Notes: generated by a model from the letters alone, not told the origin. 38,187 nucleotides of DNA from Ferrovibrio sp. (GCF_019636075.1 NZ_JAHBYG010000040.1:1-38187), one strand, 5' to 3'; shown: positions 24,837 through 34,361, counted from the first letter of the stretch. A program made the numbers and translations.

Positions 24837-25107
24837 ACTTATCTAATTCTGTTTGCTCAATAATTTTTGCTGGAGCAGCCAGGGCTGCCGCGGTTTTAAG
24901 CCGGGCAAGAGCTTCAGGTGAATCTGCTTCTAACACTCATTCTTATCTAAATCTAGCAACTAAGAATTATTTGCTGTAGTAAATTTGTAATATGACAGAG
25001 CCGGGAAACACCGCCCTGCCTCGCCTCGCTGGCTGTTCATTCCGCCAACCAGCGGTTATAGTTAACAAAATCCTAACGCCCGATTCGCCGCTCGAGTTGC
25101 CATACCC
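24837..25107. other. A/T-rich divergent intergenic region
   Basis: This stretch separates the TonB receptor (minus) from the PAS_5 gene (plus) and is markedly A/T-rich between 24930 and 24990. It probably holds promoters for both. On the minus strand TAGATAAGAATGAGTGTTA (24931-24949) faintly recalls an iron-box, but its symmetry is poor. Nothing else could be named. Confidence 0.4.
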
Positions 25108-25614
25108 ATGCCGGACGCAGCATCCCTATCGGATTCAGGGCCCCAGCTGAGCCTGCCCACCCTGCGTGCGCTTTACGCCTATTGGGCCGAAAAGCGCCGG
25201 GGCCGGCCCATGCCAGACCGAGCCGATATCGATCCCATCGAGATGCGGGCCTGGCTGGGCCATCTCATGCTGGTCGAGCGCAAGCCGGATGGCGACTATA
25301 TATATCGTCTCTACGGCTCGGCCTTCGTGAACCAGTTCAAGGTGGACATGACCGGCCAGGCGATTTCCAGCCTGCCCGCCCCGCAGGCAGACCTGCTACG
25401 GGCCGAGTATGATGCCGTGGTCAACTCGGCGGCACCGACCACCCGCCAGTATACCGCGCAATTCGAATCCACCTCGCGTGATAAGCGTTCTTCCTGGGCC
25501 GTGGAACGTAGCTGGGAGCGCCTGGTGCTGCCGCTGAGCAATGGCGGCAATGCCGTGGGCATGTTGCTGGTAGCCGCTTATCCCATTGAAAATACACCAG
25601 AAAACCAGGATTAA
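25108..25614 (+). CDS. PAS_5 family protein
   Basis: The 168-residue protein fits the alphaproteobacterial PAS_5 family (formerly DUF). LRALYAYWAEKRRGRPMP leads into RADIDPIEMRAWLGHLMLVE, the usual opening. DYIYRLYGSAFVNQFKVDMTGQ is the PAS core, and RSWERLVLPLSNGGNAVGMLLV the last strand pair. Family members are usually stand-alone, with roles not firmly known; some are linked to stress or cell-cycle control. No DNA-binding or kinase domain is fused. It stands about 110 bp before topA on the same strand, at the place where dprA often lies in related genomes. Confidence 0.82.
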   Translation: MPDAASLSDSGPQLSLPTLRALYAYWAEKRRGRPMPDRADIDPIEMRAWLGHLMLVERKPDGDYIYRLYGSAFVNQFKVDMTGQAISSLPAPQADLLRAEYDAVVNSAAPTTRQYTAQFESTSRDKRSSWAVERSWERLVLPLSNGGNAVGMLLVAAYPIENTPENQD

Positions 25615-25728
25615 GCGATCCCTCCCAAGGCTGCGATTTGACAGTGCGGGCGGTTTTGTCCATGGTCCAGGCGCCTTCAACAGCTCCGCCCCTGCCGGCC
25701 GGGCCCTAAAAGAGATATTCGTTTCCCG

Positions 25729-28437
25729 ATGAAAGTCGTTGTTGTCGAAAGCCCGGCCAAAGCCAAAACCATCGAGAAATATCTGGGGCCCGGGCACCGT
25801 GTTCTGGCCTCTTTCGGGCATGTGCGCGACCTGCCGCCCAAGGATGGTTCGGTGGAGCCCGACAAGGACTTCGCCATGCATTACGAGATGTCTGGCCGGG
25901 GCAACGATTCCGTGCGGGCAATCGCCACCGCCCTGAAAGAGGCCGACAGCCTGGTACTGGCCACCGACCCCGACCGCGAGGGCGAGGCGATTTCCTGGCA
26001 TGTGCTGGAGGCCCTGGAAAACCGCAAGGTGGTGAAGGGCAAGCAGGTTAGCCGGGTGGTGTTCAACGAGATCACCAAGACGGCCGTCACCGAGGCGATG
26101 CGCAATCCGCGCGATATCGACATGGACCTGGTGAATGCCCAGCAGGCCCGCCGCGCGCTGGATTACCTGGTCGGCTTCACGCTCTCGCCCGTCATGTGGC
26201 GCAAACTGCCGGCCGCCAAATCGGCTGGTCGCGTGCAATCCGTGGCGCTGCGCCTGATCTGCGAACGCGAGACCGAGATCGAGGCTTTCCGCGCCCGCGA
26301 ATACTGGACCATCGCCGGCGATTTCCTGAATGCCGATGGCCAGAAGGTTTCCGCCCGCCTGGTGGAACTGGCCGGCAAGAAGCTGGACAAGTTCGACCTG
26401 AATAACCAGCAGACGGCGGAAGCCGCCGTCGCCAAGCTGAGCGGCCTGAAATATTCCGTCGCCGATATCAGCATCAAGCCGGCCAAGCGCAATCCCTACC
26501 CGCCTTTCACCACCTCGACGCTACAGCAGGAAGCCGCGCGCAAGCTGGGCTTCAGCGCGGCATTCACCATGCAGCTGGCCCAGCGCCTGTATGAAGGTGT
26601 GGATATCGGCGGCGAAACCACCGGCTTGATCACCTATATGCGTACCGATGGCGTGAGCATGGCCGACGAGGCGATCCGCGCCGCCCGCGATGTAATCGCC
26701 GAGGATTTCGGCCGCGATGCGGTGCCGCAAAGCTGGCGCGTCTACAAGAGCAAGCAGAAGAATGCGCAGGAAGCCCATGAGGCGATCCGCCCCACCGATT
26801 TCCGCCGCCGGCCGCGCGCCGTGGCGCGCTATCTGGACGAAGCGCAGCTCAAGCTTTACGACCTGATCTGGACCCGCGCGCTGGCCAGCCAGATGGAAAG
26901 CGCCGAGTTGGAGCGCACCACCATCGACATCCGCGATGCTGCGAATACCGGAGGTTTCCGTGTCACCGGCACCGTGGTGCTGTCGCCCGGCTTCCTGAAA
27001 TTGTACGAGGAAGGCATCGACGACAAATCCGCCGATGACGAGGAAGGCGCCCGCCTGCCCAAGCTTGCCGTCGGCGACAAGCTGGATACCCAGGGCATCA
27101 TCCCGGAACAGCATTTCACCGAGCCGCCACCGCGTTTTTCGGAAGCCAGCCTGGTGCGCAAGCTGGAAGAACTCGGCATCGGCCGACCCTCCACCTATGC
27201 CGCCATCCTGGAAGTGCTGCGGGCGCGCAGCTATGTGAAGATGGAAGCCAAGCGTTTCGTGCCGGAAGATGCCGGCTGGCTGGCCTACGCCTTCCTGGTC
27301 AGTTTCTTCGATCAGTATTTCGCCTATGACTTCACCGCCAATCTGGAGGAGAAGCTGGACGAAATCGCCGAGCATAAGCTGGACTGGAAAAAGGTGCTGG
27401 AAGATTTCTGGCGCGATTTCAGCCGTGGCGACGACGACCATGTTTCGGTGAAGGATGCCATCACCCGCATCGACGAGAATATGGGTCGGCGCGGCGAAGT
27501 GCTGGATGCCATCAACAAAATGCTGGAAGCGCATTTCTTTCCGGCACGCGGCGATGGCCATGATCCTCGCCTCTGCCCGGCCTGCAACAAGGGCCAGCTC
27601 GGCATCAAGGCCGGCCGCACCGGCGCCTTCATCGGCTGCTCGGATTATCCCGACTGCCGCTATACCCGCCCGCTTGCCGCCGGCGGCGCCGATGGCGAAA
27701 TGGCTTTGTCCGGTCCGCAGGAATTGGGCAAGGACGAAAACGGCGTGGATGTCACCTTGCGCCAGGGCCCGTTCGGCCCCTATGTGCAGCTCGGCGAGGC
27801 CGAAGGCAAGCAGAAGCCCAAACGCGCCTCGCTGCCCAAGGGCCTGCCCGCCGATGAAGTGACATTGGAACTCGCGCTCAAACTGCTGGCGCTGCCGCGC
27901 GTGGTCGGCCTGCATCCGGAAACGCAGAAAGAGATTCTCGCCGGCCTTGGCCGCTTCGGCCCGTATCTGCTGCATGACGGCAAATACGCCAAGCTGAAGG
28001 ACGCCATGGAGGCGCTGGAAATCGGCATCAACCATGCCGTGGAAAAAATCGCCGCTGCCGCCGCGCGCGGCCCTGGCCGCAAGCGCCCGGAACCGAAACC
28101 TTTGCGCACCATCGGCAACCATCCCGAGGATGGCGAGCCGGTGAATGTGATCGACGGCCGCTATGGGCCTTACTTGAAACATGGCGCCACCAATGCGCCG
28201 GTTCCGCGCGGCGAGGATCACACCACCATATCGCTGGAAGCCGCCGTAGCAGCGATTGCGGCGCGGGCCAAATCCGGCAAGGGCGGCAAGAAGGCTGCGC
28301 CGAAAAAGGCTGCGCCCAAGAAAGCCGCCGCGCCCAAGGCCGAAAAGCCCGCCGCTAAAAAAGCTGCCGTGAAGAAGGCCGCGCCGAAAAAGGCCCCAGC
28401 CAAGAAGAGCGCGGGCAAGAAGGACGCAGCGGAATAA
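25729..28437 (+). CDS. topA: DNA topoisomerase I
   Basis: TopA relaxes negatively supercoiled DNA through a transient phosphotyrosine link. The 902-residue protein starts with a TOPRIM domain (VVVESPAKAKTIEKYLG; VLATDPDREGEAISWH with D80), then the type IA core with the active-site Tyr in TTGLITYMRTDGVSM (about Y303) and EAHEAIRPT. A zinc finger (LCPACNKGQLG...FIGCSDYPDC) and further beta-rich repeats (GPFGPYVQLGE, GRFGPYLLHDGKYAKL, DGRYGPYLKHG) follow. The last 65 residues are a Lys/Ala/Pro tail (KKAAPKKAAPKKAAAPK), probably disordered DNA-binding. The stop is one base before rnr, whose GTG start makes them a coupled pair conserved in alphaproteobacteria. Confidence 0.97.
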   Translation: MKVVVVESPAKAKTIEKYLGPGHRVLASFGHVRDLPPKDGSVEPDKDFAMHYEMSGRGNDSVRAIATALKEADSLVLATDPDREGEAISWHVLEALENRKVVKGKQVSRVVFNEITKTAVTEAMRNPRDIDMDLVNAQQARRALDYLVGFTLSPVMWRKLPAAKSAGRVQSVALRLICERETEIEAFRAREYWTIAGDFLNADGQKVSARLVELAGKKLDKFDLNNQQTAEAAVAKLSGLKYSVADISIKPAKRNPYPPFTTSTLQQEAARKLGFSAAFTMQLAQRLYEGVDIGGETTGLITYMRTDGVSMADEAIRAARDVIAEDFGRDAVPQSWRVYKSKQKNAQEAHEAIRPTDFRRRPRAVARYLDEAQLKLYDLIWTRALASQMESAELERTTIDIRDAANTGGFRVTGTVVLSPGFLKLYEEGIDDKSADDEEGARLPKLAVGDKLDTQGIIPEQHFTEPPPRFSEASLVRKLEELGIGRPSTYAAILEVLRARSYVKMEAKRFVPEDAGWLAYAFLVSFFDQYFAYDFTANLEEKLDEIAEHKLDWKKVLEDFWRDFSRGDDDHVSVKDAITRIDENMGRRGEVLDAINKMLEAHFFPARGDGHDPRLCPACNKGQLGIKAGRTGAFIGCSDYPDCRYTRPLAAGGADGEMALSGPQELGKDENGVDVTLRQGPFGPYVQLGEAEGKQKPKRASLPKGLPADEVTLELALKLLALPRVVGLHPETQKEILAGLGRFGPYLLHDGKYAKLKDAMEALEIGINHAVEKIAAAAARGPGRKRPEPKPLRTIGNHPEDGEPVNVIDGRYGPYLKHGATNAPVPRGEDHTTISLEAAVAAIAARAKSGKGGKKAAPKKAAPKKAAAPKAEKPAAKKAAVKKAAPKKAPAKKSAGKKDAAE

Positions 28438-28438
28438 C

Positions 28439-30730
28439 GTGGCGAAGAAGCCCAAAGGCAGCCTTCCCTCCAAGCAGGATATCCTGCGCTTCATCGCCGA
28501 TAATCCCGGCAATGTGGGCAAACGCGAGATTGCCAAGGCTTTCAAGATCGGCCCGGCCGATCGCGTGGCGCTGAAGGCCCTGCTGCGCGAAATGAAGCGC
28601 GAGGGCGAAGTGACGCCGGCCCAGGGCCAGCGCGTTACGCCCAAGGGCATGCTGCCGGAATTCTGCCTGGCCGATATCGTGCGCCTCACCCGCGATGGCG
28701 ATCTTGTGGCCAAGCCGGTGGAATGGACCGGCGAAGGCGACCCGCCGCAGATCGACCTGAGCATCGGCGCCACACGTGGGCGCGAATTGGGCGCTGTGGG
28801 CGTGGGCGACCGCGTGCTGGCGAAAATCCGCCAGGCCGGCAGCCACCGCTATCAGGGCCGTGTGGTGCGCGTGCTGGAAAGCCGCGAACAGCCTGTGCTT
28901 GGGCTGCTTTATGCCACCGACGACGGCAGCTTCATGCTGCAACCCACCGACCGCAAAATCCGCCATGAATATGTGGTGGCAGCCGACCATACCGGCAATG
29001 CCAAGGCCGGCCAGCTTGTGGTGGCCGAACCGCTTGCCGGCCGCCGCTTCGGCCAGCGCCCGGCGCGCGTCATCGAAGTGGTGGGCGATGCAGCCGATCC
29101 GCGCGCACTCAGCCTGATTGCCATCCACACCCATGGCATCCCCACCGCCTTCAGCGCGGAAGCCGAGATGGAGGCCGCCAAGGCAAAGGCCGTCACCGCG
29201 AAAGACCGCGAGGATCTGCGCAAGGTGCCGCTGATCACCATCGACCCGGAAGATGCCCGCGATCACGACGACGCGGTATTCGCCGAACCAGACGACGATC
29301 CGAACAATCCCGGCGGCTGGCATGCCATCGTGGCCATCGCCGATGTGGCGCATTATGTGCGCCCCAACTCCGCGCTGGACCGCGAAGCGCGCACCCGCGG
29401 CAATTCCACCTATTTTCCCGATCGCGTGGTGCCGATGCTGCCCGAGACTCTCTCGGCCGATCTCTGCTCACTGATGGATGGCAAGGATCGCGCGGCGCTT
29501 GCGGTGCATTTGTGGTTCGATGCCGATGGCAACAAGCGGCGGCACAGATTCTGCCGCGCCATCATCCGCGTGGCGGCAGGCCTGCATTACGCCCAGGTGC
29601 AGCAAGCCATCGATGGCCATCCAGACGATGCTTCCGACCGCTGGCTGGAGGGTGTGTTGAAGCCGCTCTATGCCTGCCATGCGGCGCTGAACAAGGCACG
29701 TGCCGCCCGCCAGCCACTCTCGATCACCTCCGCCGAACGCCGGGTGATGATCGGGTCTGACGGCGGCATCGCGGCGATCCGCCCGCGCGAACATCTGCTG
29801 GCGCATCAGGTGATCGAGGATTACATGATCGCCGCCAACGTGGCCGCGGCCGAAGAGCTGGAGAAGCATCGTCAGCCCTGCATGTATCGCGTGCACGAGC
29901 CGCCCTCGCCCGACAAGGTGGACAGCACACGGCGCTTTCTCGAAACCCTGGATCTGCGGCTGGCCAAGGGCCAGGTGCTGCGGCCACAACATTTCAATCG
30001 TGTGCTGGAAATGGTGAAGGGCAGCGAGCATGAGCGGCTGGTCAACACCGTGGTGCTGCGCACCCAAATGCAGGCTTATTACAGCGCCAAGAACCAGGGC
30101 CATTTCGGCCTGAACCTGAGCCGCTATGCGCATTTCACCTCGCCGATCCGCCGCTATAGCGACGTGCTGGTGCATCGCGGACTGGTGAGTGCATTAGGCC
30201 TGGGCAATGACGGACTGACCGACCCTGACCGCGCGGCCTTCGACAATATCGCCGAGCATATCTCGTTTACCGAACGCCGCTCGATGCTGGCCGAGCGCGA
30301 TGCGATGGACCGCTTCGTGGCTGCCTTCATGGCCGAGCATGTGGGGGCGGATTTTTCCGCGCATATCACATCCGTCAACCGCTTCGGCCTGTTCGTGGAG
30401 CTGGACGAGACCGGCGCCGACGGCTTTGTGCCGATGTCTAGCCTGGGCGACGATTTCTACCAGCATGACGAAGCCCGCCATGCCCTAGTGGGCCGCCGCA
30501 CCAACAAACGCTATCGCTTGGGCGATGCCGTAGCCGTGCGGTTGATGGAAGCCACCCCGGTAACCGGTGGCCTGCGGTTTGACCTGCTCAGCCGCGAAGG
30601 TACACCGCTGGGCGGCAGCCGCTCGGGCACCAGAGGCGCACCTGGCCGCGGCGGCAAACCGAATTTCAAAAAACCCAAACAGGGCCGCCCCTCGCATATC
30701 AAGAATACGCGCAACCCGAAAAAACGCTGA
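28439..30730 (+). CDS. rnr: Ribonuclease R
   Basis: RNase R is a processive 3' to 5' exoribonuclease that degrades structured RNA. The 763-residue protein has an N-terminal helix-turn-helix (KQDILRFIADNPGNVGKREIAKAF) and cold-shock-type OB folds. The RNB catalytic domain has metal-binding Asp residues in ITIDPEDARDHDDAVFAE and AIVAIADVAHYV, then YFPDRVVPMLPE and YAHFTSPIRRYSDVLVHR. A C-terminal S1 domain (about 640-715; ITSVNRFGLFVELDETGADG) and a basic Gly/Arg/Lys tail follow. GTG at 28439 immediately follows the topA stop. A small stem (ATTACC/GGTAAT, 30737-30752) follows the stop. Confidence 0.96.
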   Translation: MAKKPKGSLPSKQDILRFIADNPGNVGKREIAKAFKIGPADRVALKALLREMKREGEVTPAQGQRVTPKGMLPEFCLADIVRLTRDGDLVAKPVEWTGEGDPPQIDLSIGATRGRELGAVGVGDRVLAKIRQAGSHRYQGRVVRVLESREQPVLGLLYATDDGSFMLQPTDRKIRHEYVVAADHTGNAKAGQLVVAEPLAGRRFGQRPARVIEVVGDAADPRALSLIAIHTHGIPTAFSAEAEMEAAKAKAVTAKDREDLRKVPLITIDPEDARDHDDAVFAEPDDDPNNPGGWHAIVAIADVAHYVRPNSALDREARTRGNSTYFPDRVVPMLPETLSADLCSLMDGKDRAALAVHLWFDADGNKRRHRFCRAIIRVAAGLHYAQVQQAIDGHPDDASDRWLEGVLKPLYACHAALNKARAARQPLSITSAERRVMIGSDGGIAAIRPREHLLAHQVIEDYMIAANVAAAEELEKHRQPCMYRVHEPPSPDKVDSTRRFLETLDLRLAKGQVLRPQHFNRVLEMVKGSEHERLVNTVVLRTQMQAYYSAKNQGHFGLNLSRYAHFTSPIRRYSDVLVHRGLVSALGLGNDGLTDPDRAAFDNIAEHISFTERRSMLAERDAMDRFVAAFMAEHVGADFSAHITSVNRFGLFVELDETGADGFVPMSSLGDDFYQHDEARHALVGRRTNKRYRLGDAVAVRLMEATPVTGGLRFDLLSREGTPLGGSRSGTRGAPGRGGKPNFKKPKQGRPSHIKNTRNPKKR

Positions 30731-30936
30731 GCCGGCATTACCGCCCGGTAATAAAAGGCGCGTATCTGCAAATCACTCGCGGCATTAGCGTAAAATAACC
30801 CCTTTGGCGCAATTCACCCCATTTTCCTCGCCTAAAAATAGCAGTAGGAGTCGGGCGATTTCAGGCGTCGCCACTCAGACGGTGTAATCCTTTTCGGCTG
30901 CAGGCGACATGTCGTGTGGTTTCCTGGGAGGGAAAC

Positions 30937-32844
30937 ATGGCCAAAACTGGTTCCTCGCTCACCATCAATCTGAAGCTCGGCATCGTGTTCGCAGCCTTGC
31001 TGGCAATCTTCCTCGGCTTCGGCACATTCGTGATTGCCCGCATGGCAGACATGAACAGCCGCAGCGACGAAATCCGCACCAACTGGCTGCCCTCCGTCCG
31101 CGTGGTGGATGATATCACCCTATCGGCAACCGAGTTCCGCGTGATCCAGGTGCGCCATATCCTGAGCACCGATCAAGCCGCCATGCGCGTTGTGGAGAAA
31201 GAGCTGGAAGACAAGCTGGCGCAATTGCAGAAGCTGCGCCGCGATTACGAACCGATGATAGATAGCGAGGCGGAGCGTACGATCTACCGCAACTTCGAAC
31301 AGAACTGGCAAGCCTTCATGGCCGCCCATGAAGAGTTGCTGGAACTGTCGCGCCGCAATGAAAACGACAAGGCGCTTGCGCTGTATCAGGGGCGCGCCAA
31401 ACAGATGTTCGATGCCGCCAGCAAAAATCTGCATGATTCCAGCGACCTGAATTATAAGAGCGCGCTGAACGAAGCCAATGCATCCGAGACGGCCTATCTG
31501 ACCTCGCGGCTGTATATCTGGATCGCCATGGGTTTTGTCACCGCCATGATCATCGGCGCCATCATCCTGGTGATGCTGATGGTAAGCCGCCGCCTGCGTG
31601 CCTTGGAGGCCCGCATGAGCAGCATGGCGCAAAAGGATTACGAAGCCAGTGTGCCTTACACCGATGCCGGCGATGAAATCGGCTCGATGGCGCGCACGCT
31701 GCTGATCTTCCGCGATGGCTTGAAGGAAGCCGAACGCCTGACCCAGGCGCAGATCGAAACCGATCGCCGCACCGCCGAACAGACCCGGCAGCAGATGGAA
31801 CGCGAACGCCAGGCGGCGGCGGAAATCGCCACGCTGGTGGATGCCGTAGCCAAGGGCGATGTTTCGCGCCGGCTCTCCACCGATGGCAAGGATGGCGTTT
31901 TCCTCTCCATGTCGGAAGGCATCAATCGCCTGACAGCCGCCATCGAAACGGTGATGACGCAGGTTGGCGGCGTGCTCTCGGCGATGTCGAATGGCGATAT
32001 GTCGAAGCGCATCAGCGGCAATTTCGAAGGCATATTCGGCCGCATGCGCGACGACGCCAATAAGATGGGCGAAACCCTGGGCGGCATCGCCACGCGGCTG
32101 ACCGAGACCGCCAACGAGGTGAACAACGCCGCCAGCGAAATCTCCGCCGGCAGCCAGGATCTGGCGCAGCGTACCGAAAGCCAGGCAGCCTCCATCGAGG
32201 AAACCGCAGCCTCGATGCATGAAATCACCACCACCGTGCGGCAGAATGCCGATAATGCCATGGCCGCCAACCAACTGGCTTCGGCAGCACGTGACTCCGC
32301 CGAAAAGGGCGGCGGCATCACCCAACAGGCCATCGAGGCCATGGGCCGCATCGAGCAGAGCGCGGGCAAGATTTCCGACATCGTGTCGTTGATCGACGAG
32401 ATCGCCTTCCAGACCAACCTGCTGGCCTTGAATGCCAGCGTGGAAGCCGCGCGCGCGGGCGAAGCCGGCAAGGGTTTCGCCGTGGTGGCACAGGAAGTGC
32501 GTGCGCTGGCGCAGCGCTCGGCCAATGCCTCAAAGGATATCAAGGCGCTGATCAACGAGTCCAACGCGCAGGTGAAGTCCGGCGCCACGCTGGTGAACCA
32601 GACCGGCGGCTCGCTGATGGAGATCGTCACCGCGATCAAGAAAGTGTCGGACATCATGGCGGAAATCGCCGCAGCCAGTCAGCAGCAATCCACCGGGCTG
32701 GATCAGGTGAACACCGCCGTGGGGCAGATGGACGAACTCACCCAGCGCAACGGCGCCCTGGTGGAGGAAACCTCGGCCTCGGCGCAATCGCTGGCCGGCC
32801 AGGCGCAGGAACTCAACAATCTGGTGCGGTTCTTCAAGATCTGA
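30937..32844 (+). CDS. Methyl-accepting chemotaxis protein
   Basis: The 635-residue chemoreceptor has TM1 ([21 protein letters not shown]), a periplasmic four-helix-bundle sensor (about 40-185), TM2 ([24 protein letters not shown]), and a HAMP region ([36 protein letters not shown]). A second HAMP-like part ([30 protein letters not shown]) precedes a signalling domain with the hairpin tip [39 protein letters not shown]. The start at 30937 follows GGGAGG; an in-frame ATG/GTG upstream is not favoured. No CheB/CheR pentapeptide is at the C-terminus (NNLVRFFKI ends it). No other chemotaxis gene is nearby, so it is an orphan receptor; the ligand is unknown. It lies in a stretch that in related genomes runs rnr-NUDIX-rpmG. 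Confidence 0.93.
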   Translation: MAKTGSSLTINLKLGIVFAALLAIFLGFGTFVIARMADMNSRSDEIRTNWLPSVRVVDDITLSATEFRVIQVRHILSTDQAAMRVVEKELEDKLAQLQKLRRDYEPMIDSEAERTIYRNFEQNWQAFMAAHEELLELSRRNENDKALALYQGRAKQMFDAASKNLHDSSDLNYKSALNEANASETAYLTSRLYIWIAMGFVTAMIIGAIILVMLMVSRRLRALEARMSSMAQKDYEASVPYTDAGDEIGSMARTLLIFRDGLKEAERLTQAQIETDRRTAEQTRQQMERERQAAAEIATLVDAVAKGDVSRRLSTDGKDGVFLSMSEGINRLTAAIETVMTQVGGVLSAMSNGDMSKRISGNFEGIFGRMRDDANKMGETLGGIATRLTETANEVNNAASEISAGSQDLAQRTESQAASIEETAASMHEITTTVRQNADNAMAANQLASAARDSAEKGGGITQQAIEAMGRIEQSAGKISDIVSLIDEIAFQTNLLALNASVEAARAGEAGKGFAVVAQEVRALAQRSANASKDIKALINESNAQVKSGATLVNQTGGSLMEIVTAIKKVSDIMAEIAAASQQQSTGLDQVNTAVGQMDELTQRNGALVEETSASAQSLAGQAQELNNLVRFFKI

Positions 32845-32920
32845 GACGAAATCGCGAACCCGGTGCGGGCCGGAAAAACCATTTGCCTCGACTCGGTTTT
32901 CCGGCCCTAAACTCGGGATT

Positions 32921-33625
32921 ATGACAGACGTGAAACAGAAGCCGGCGCCGCTGCGGATCCGGGATGCCGCTACGCTTATTCTCTACCGCAAGAGCCGCGA
33001 TACGCTGGAAGTGCTGATGGGCGAACGCGGCAGCGGCCATGCCTTTCTGCCCAACCGCTATGTGTTTCCCGGCGGCAAGCTGGACATCAACGATTACCGC
33101 ATCCGCCCGGCCGCCCCGCTCAATCCGGTCAGTCATTCCCGGCTCAGCCGCGCCCGCGTCACCGGGCCGCGCAAGGCAGTGGCATTGGCGCTAGCCGCGA
33201 TCCGCGAAACCTTCGAGGAAACCGGCCTGCGCATCGCCGCCCCCGCCCCGGCCAAGGCCGGCCCCGCGCCGCGCGGCTGGCGCGGCTTCTGCGCCCCAGA
33301 CAACCAGCAACCCTGCCTGGCGCCCGACCCTTCCGGCCTGGTCTATATCTGCCGCGCAGTGACCCCGCCCAACCGACCGCGCCGCTTCGATGCCCGCTTC
33401 TTCGCGGCACCGGCCGAGCTGGCCCAGGGCGAATTGATCGCCTCGGAAGAACTGGGCAAATTGCATTGGGTGACGCCCGAAGCAGCCGCCAGACTGGAAC
33501 TGCCCAACATCACCGTGCTGGTGCTGAAGCATCTGGCCGAATGGCTGGATTGCGCCGCCGACCCGGCCCTGCCGGTGCCGTTTTTCCATAATCGCGGCGG
33601 CAAGCATATCAACACCCCCGAATGA
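32921..33625 (+). CDS. NUDIX hydrolase (NUDT19-like), first of a pair
   Basis: The 234-residue protein carries a split NUDIX box. FPGGKLD (about 49-55) and the catalytic helix AIRETFEETGL (RExxEE, R95-E100) are separated by a 40-residue insert, whereas the classic box has about 12. This architecture is shared with the neighbouring paralogue and the NUDT19-type branch. Conserved later text is RRFDARFFAAPAE and ASEELGKLHWVTPEAA. The substrate is probably a nucleoside diphosphate derivative or CoA ester, but the sequence does not say which. The gap after the MCP stop is 76 bp. The downstream NUDIX gene starts 30 bp after its stop. Confidence 0.88.
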   Translation: MTDVKQKPAPLRIRDAATLILYRKSRDTLEVLMGERGSGHAFLPNRYVFPGGKLDINDYRIRPAAPLNPVSHSRLSRARVTGPRKAVALALAAIRETFEETGLRIAAPAPAKAGPAPRGWRGFCAPDNQQPCLAPDPSGLVYICRAVTPPNRPRRFDARFFAAPAELAQGELIASEELGKLHWVTPEAAARLELPNITVLVLKHLAEWLDCAADPALPVPFFHNRGGKHINTPE

Positions 33626-33655
33626 CCAGGATCGGGCCATGAGCGGGGCCAGACC

Positions 33656-34354
33656 ATGAGCGAGTCCGACCTTCCGCCCTTCGCGCGGGGCGTGAACGGG
33701 GTGGTGTTCAGCCCGGGCCAGCGCGGGGTGAAGCCCCGCCATGCCGCCAGCCTGATCTTGCTGCGCCAGACTGCAGGCGGGCTGGAAGTGCTGCTTGGCA
33801 AACGCGCCCGGCAGCACCGTTTCCTGCCCGATGTGTATGTCTTTCCGGGCGGCCGGGTGGATTCAACCGATTTGTCCGATAATTATTCCAATGATCTGCT
33901 GCAAAAGGATTATCTGGCCTTAAGCCAATCCGGTGCACCGGCCCGCCTGGCCCGCGCCCTGGCCGTGGCCGCTTCACGTGAAACCTGGGAGGAAACCGGC
34001 CTGGCGCTGGGCCGGGTGCAGGATGGCAGACTATGCCCAGACCTTACCGGCCTGAGCTATCTGGGCCGGGCGATCACCCCGCCGCAAAGCCCGATCCGCT
34101 ACCATGCCCGCTTCTTCGCCGCCGATGCCGGGCGAGCCAGCGGCGCCCTGCGGGATTCCCACGAATTGCTGGACCTGACTTTCCGGCCGCTGGACCAGGC
34201 CCTGCGCCTGCCCCTGGCCGATATCACCGAGTTCATGCTGCTGCGGCTGGCCGAATTGGGGCCGGATCTGCGGCATCCACGCGGCACCGCCTTCTGGAGC
34301 TATCGCCTGGGCCGGCCCGTCGTGCGCTGGGAAGCCCCGGAGTGTTTCACGTGA
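33656..34354 (+). CDS. NUDIX hydrolase (NUDT19-like), second of a pair
   Basis: The 232-residue product is paralogous to the preceding gene. FPGGRVD (64-70) and ASRETWEETGL (RExxEE, R108-E113) form the split NUDIX box, and IRYHARFFAADAG matches the equivalent DARFFAAPAE region of the partner. Both retain the metal-binding Glu pair and should be active. The last four codons and stop (GAG TGT TTC ACG TGA) lie within the parS palindrome at 34340-34361, and codons for SRET of the NUDIX helix overlap a second parS-like site. The substrate is unknown. Confidence 0.87.
   Translation: MSESDLPPFARGVNGVVFSPGQRGVKPRHAASLILLRQTAGGLEVLLGKRARQHRFLPDVYVFPGGRVDSTDLSDNYSNDLLQKDYLALSQSGAPARLARALAVAASRETWEETGLALGRVQDGRLCPDLTGLSYLGRAITPPQSPIRYHARFFAADAGRASGALRDSHELLDLTFRPLDQALRLPLADITEFMLLRLAELGPDLRHPRGTAFWSYRLGRPVVRWEAPECFT
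33970..33985. other. Imperfect parS-like site inside the NUDIX gene
   Basis: CGCTTCACGTGAAACC matches the parS consensus TGTTTCACGTGAAACA at 13 of 16 positions, with the central TTCACGTGAAAC intact. It encodes part of the NUDIX catalytic helix. It lies 373 bp from the perfect site, so it may be a secondary ParB site or coincidence. Confidence 0.45.
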
Positions 34355-34361
34355 AACACTC
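34340..34361. other. parS: Perfect parS centromere site (ParB binding)
   Basis: Bases 34343-34358 read TGTTTCACGTGAAACA, the bacterial chromosomal parS consensus with no mismatch. The palindrome extends perfectly to 22 bp (34340-34361). parS is where the CTP-dependent clamp ParB loads to segregate the replication origin; sites normally cluster near oriC. No parA or parB is in this window. The site overlaps the stop codon of the second NUDIX gene and lies upstream of the rpmG promoter. Confidence 0.85.

Noticed and set aside
24931..24949. Possible Fur or Irr box before the TonB receptor
   Set aside because: Only part of one half-site resembles the iron-box and the symmetry is poor.
28260..28434. 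Lys/Ala repeats at the 3' end of topA as a separate repeat element
   Set aside because: They are in-frame codons of a basic tail common in alphaproteobacterial TopA, not a mobile or regulatory repeat.
26521..28773. A 750-residue minus-strand open frame across topA and rnr
   Set aside because: It is a shadow of two clear genes in the other strand.
30731..30936. Possible riboswitch upstream of the chemoreceptor gene
   Set aside because: Short complementary stretches are present, but no conserved core of the riboswitch classes I know could be matched.
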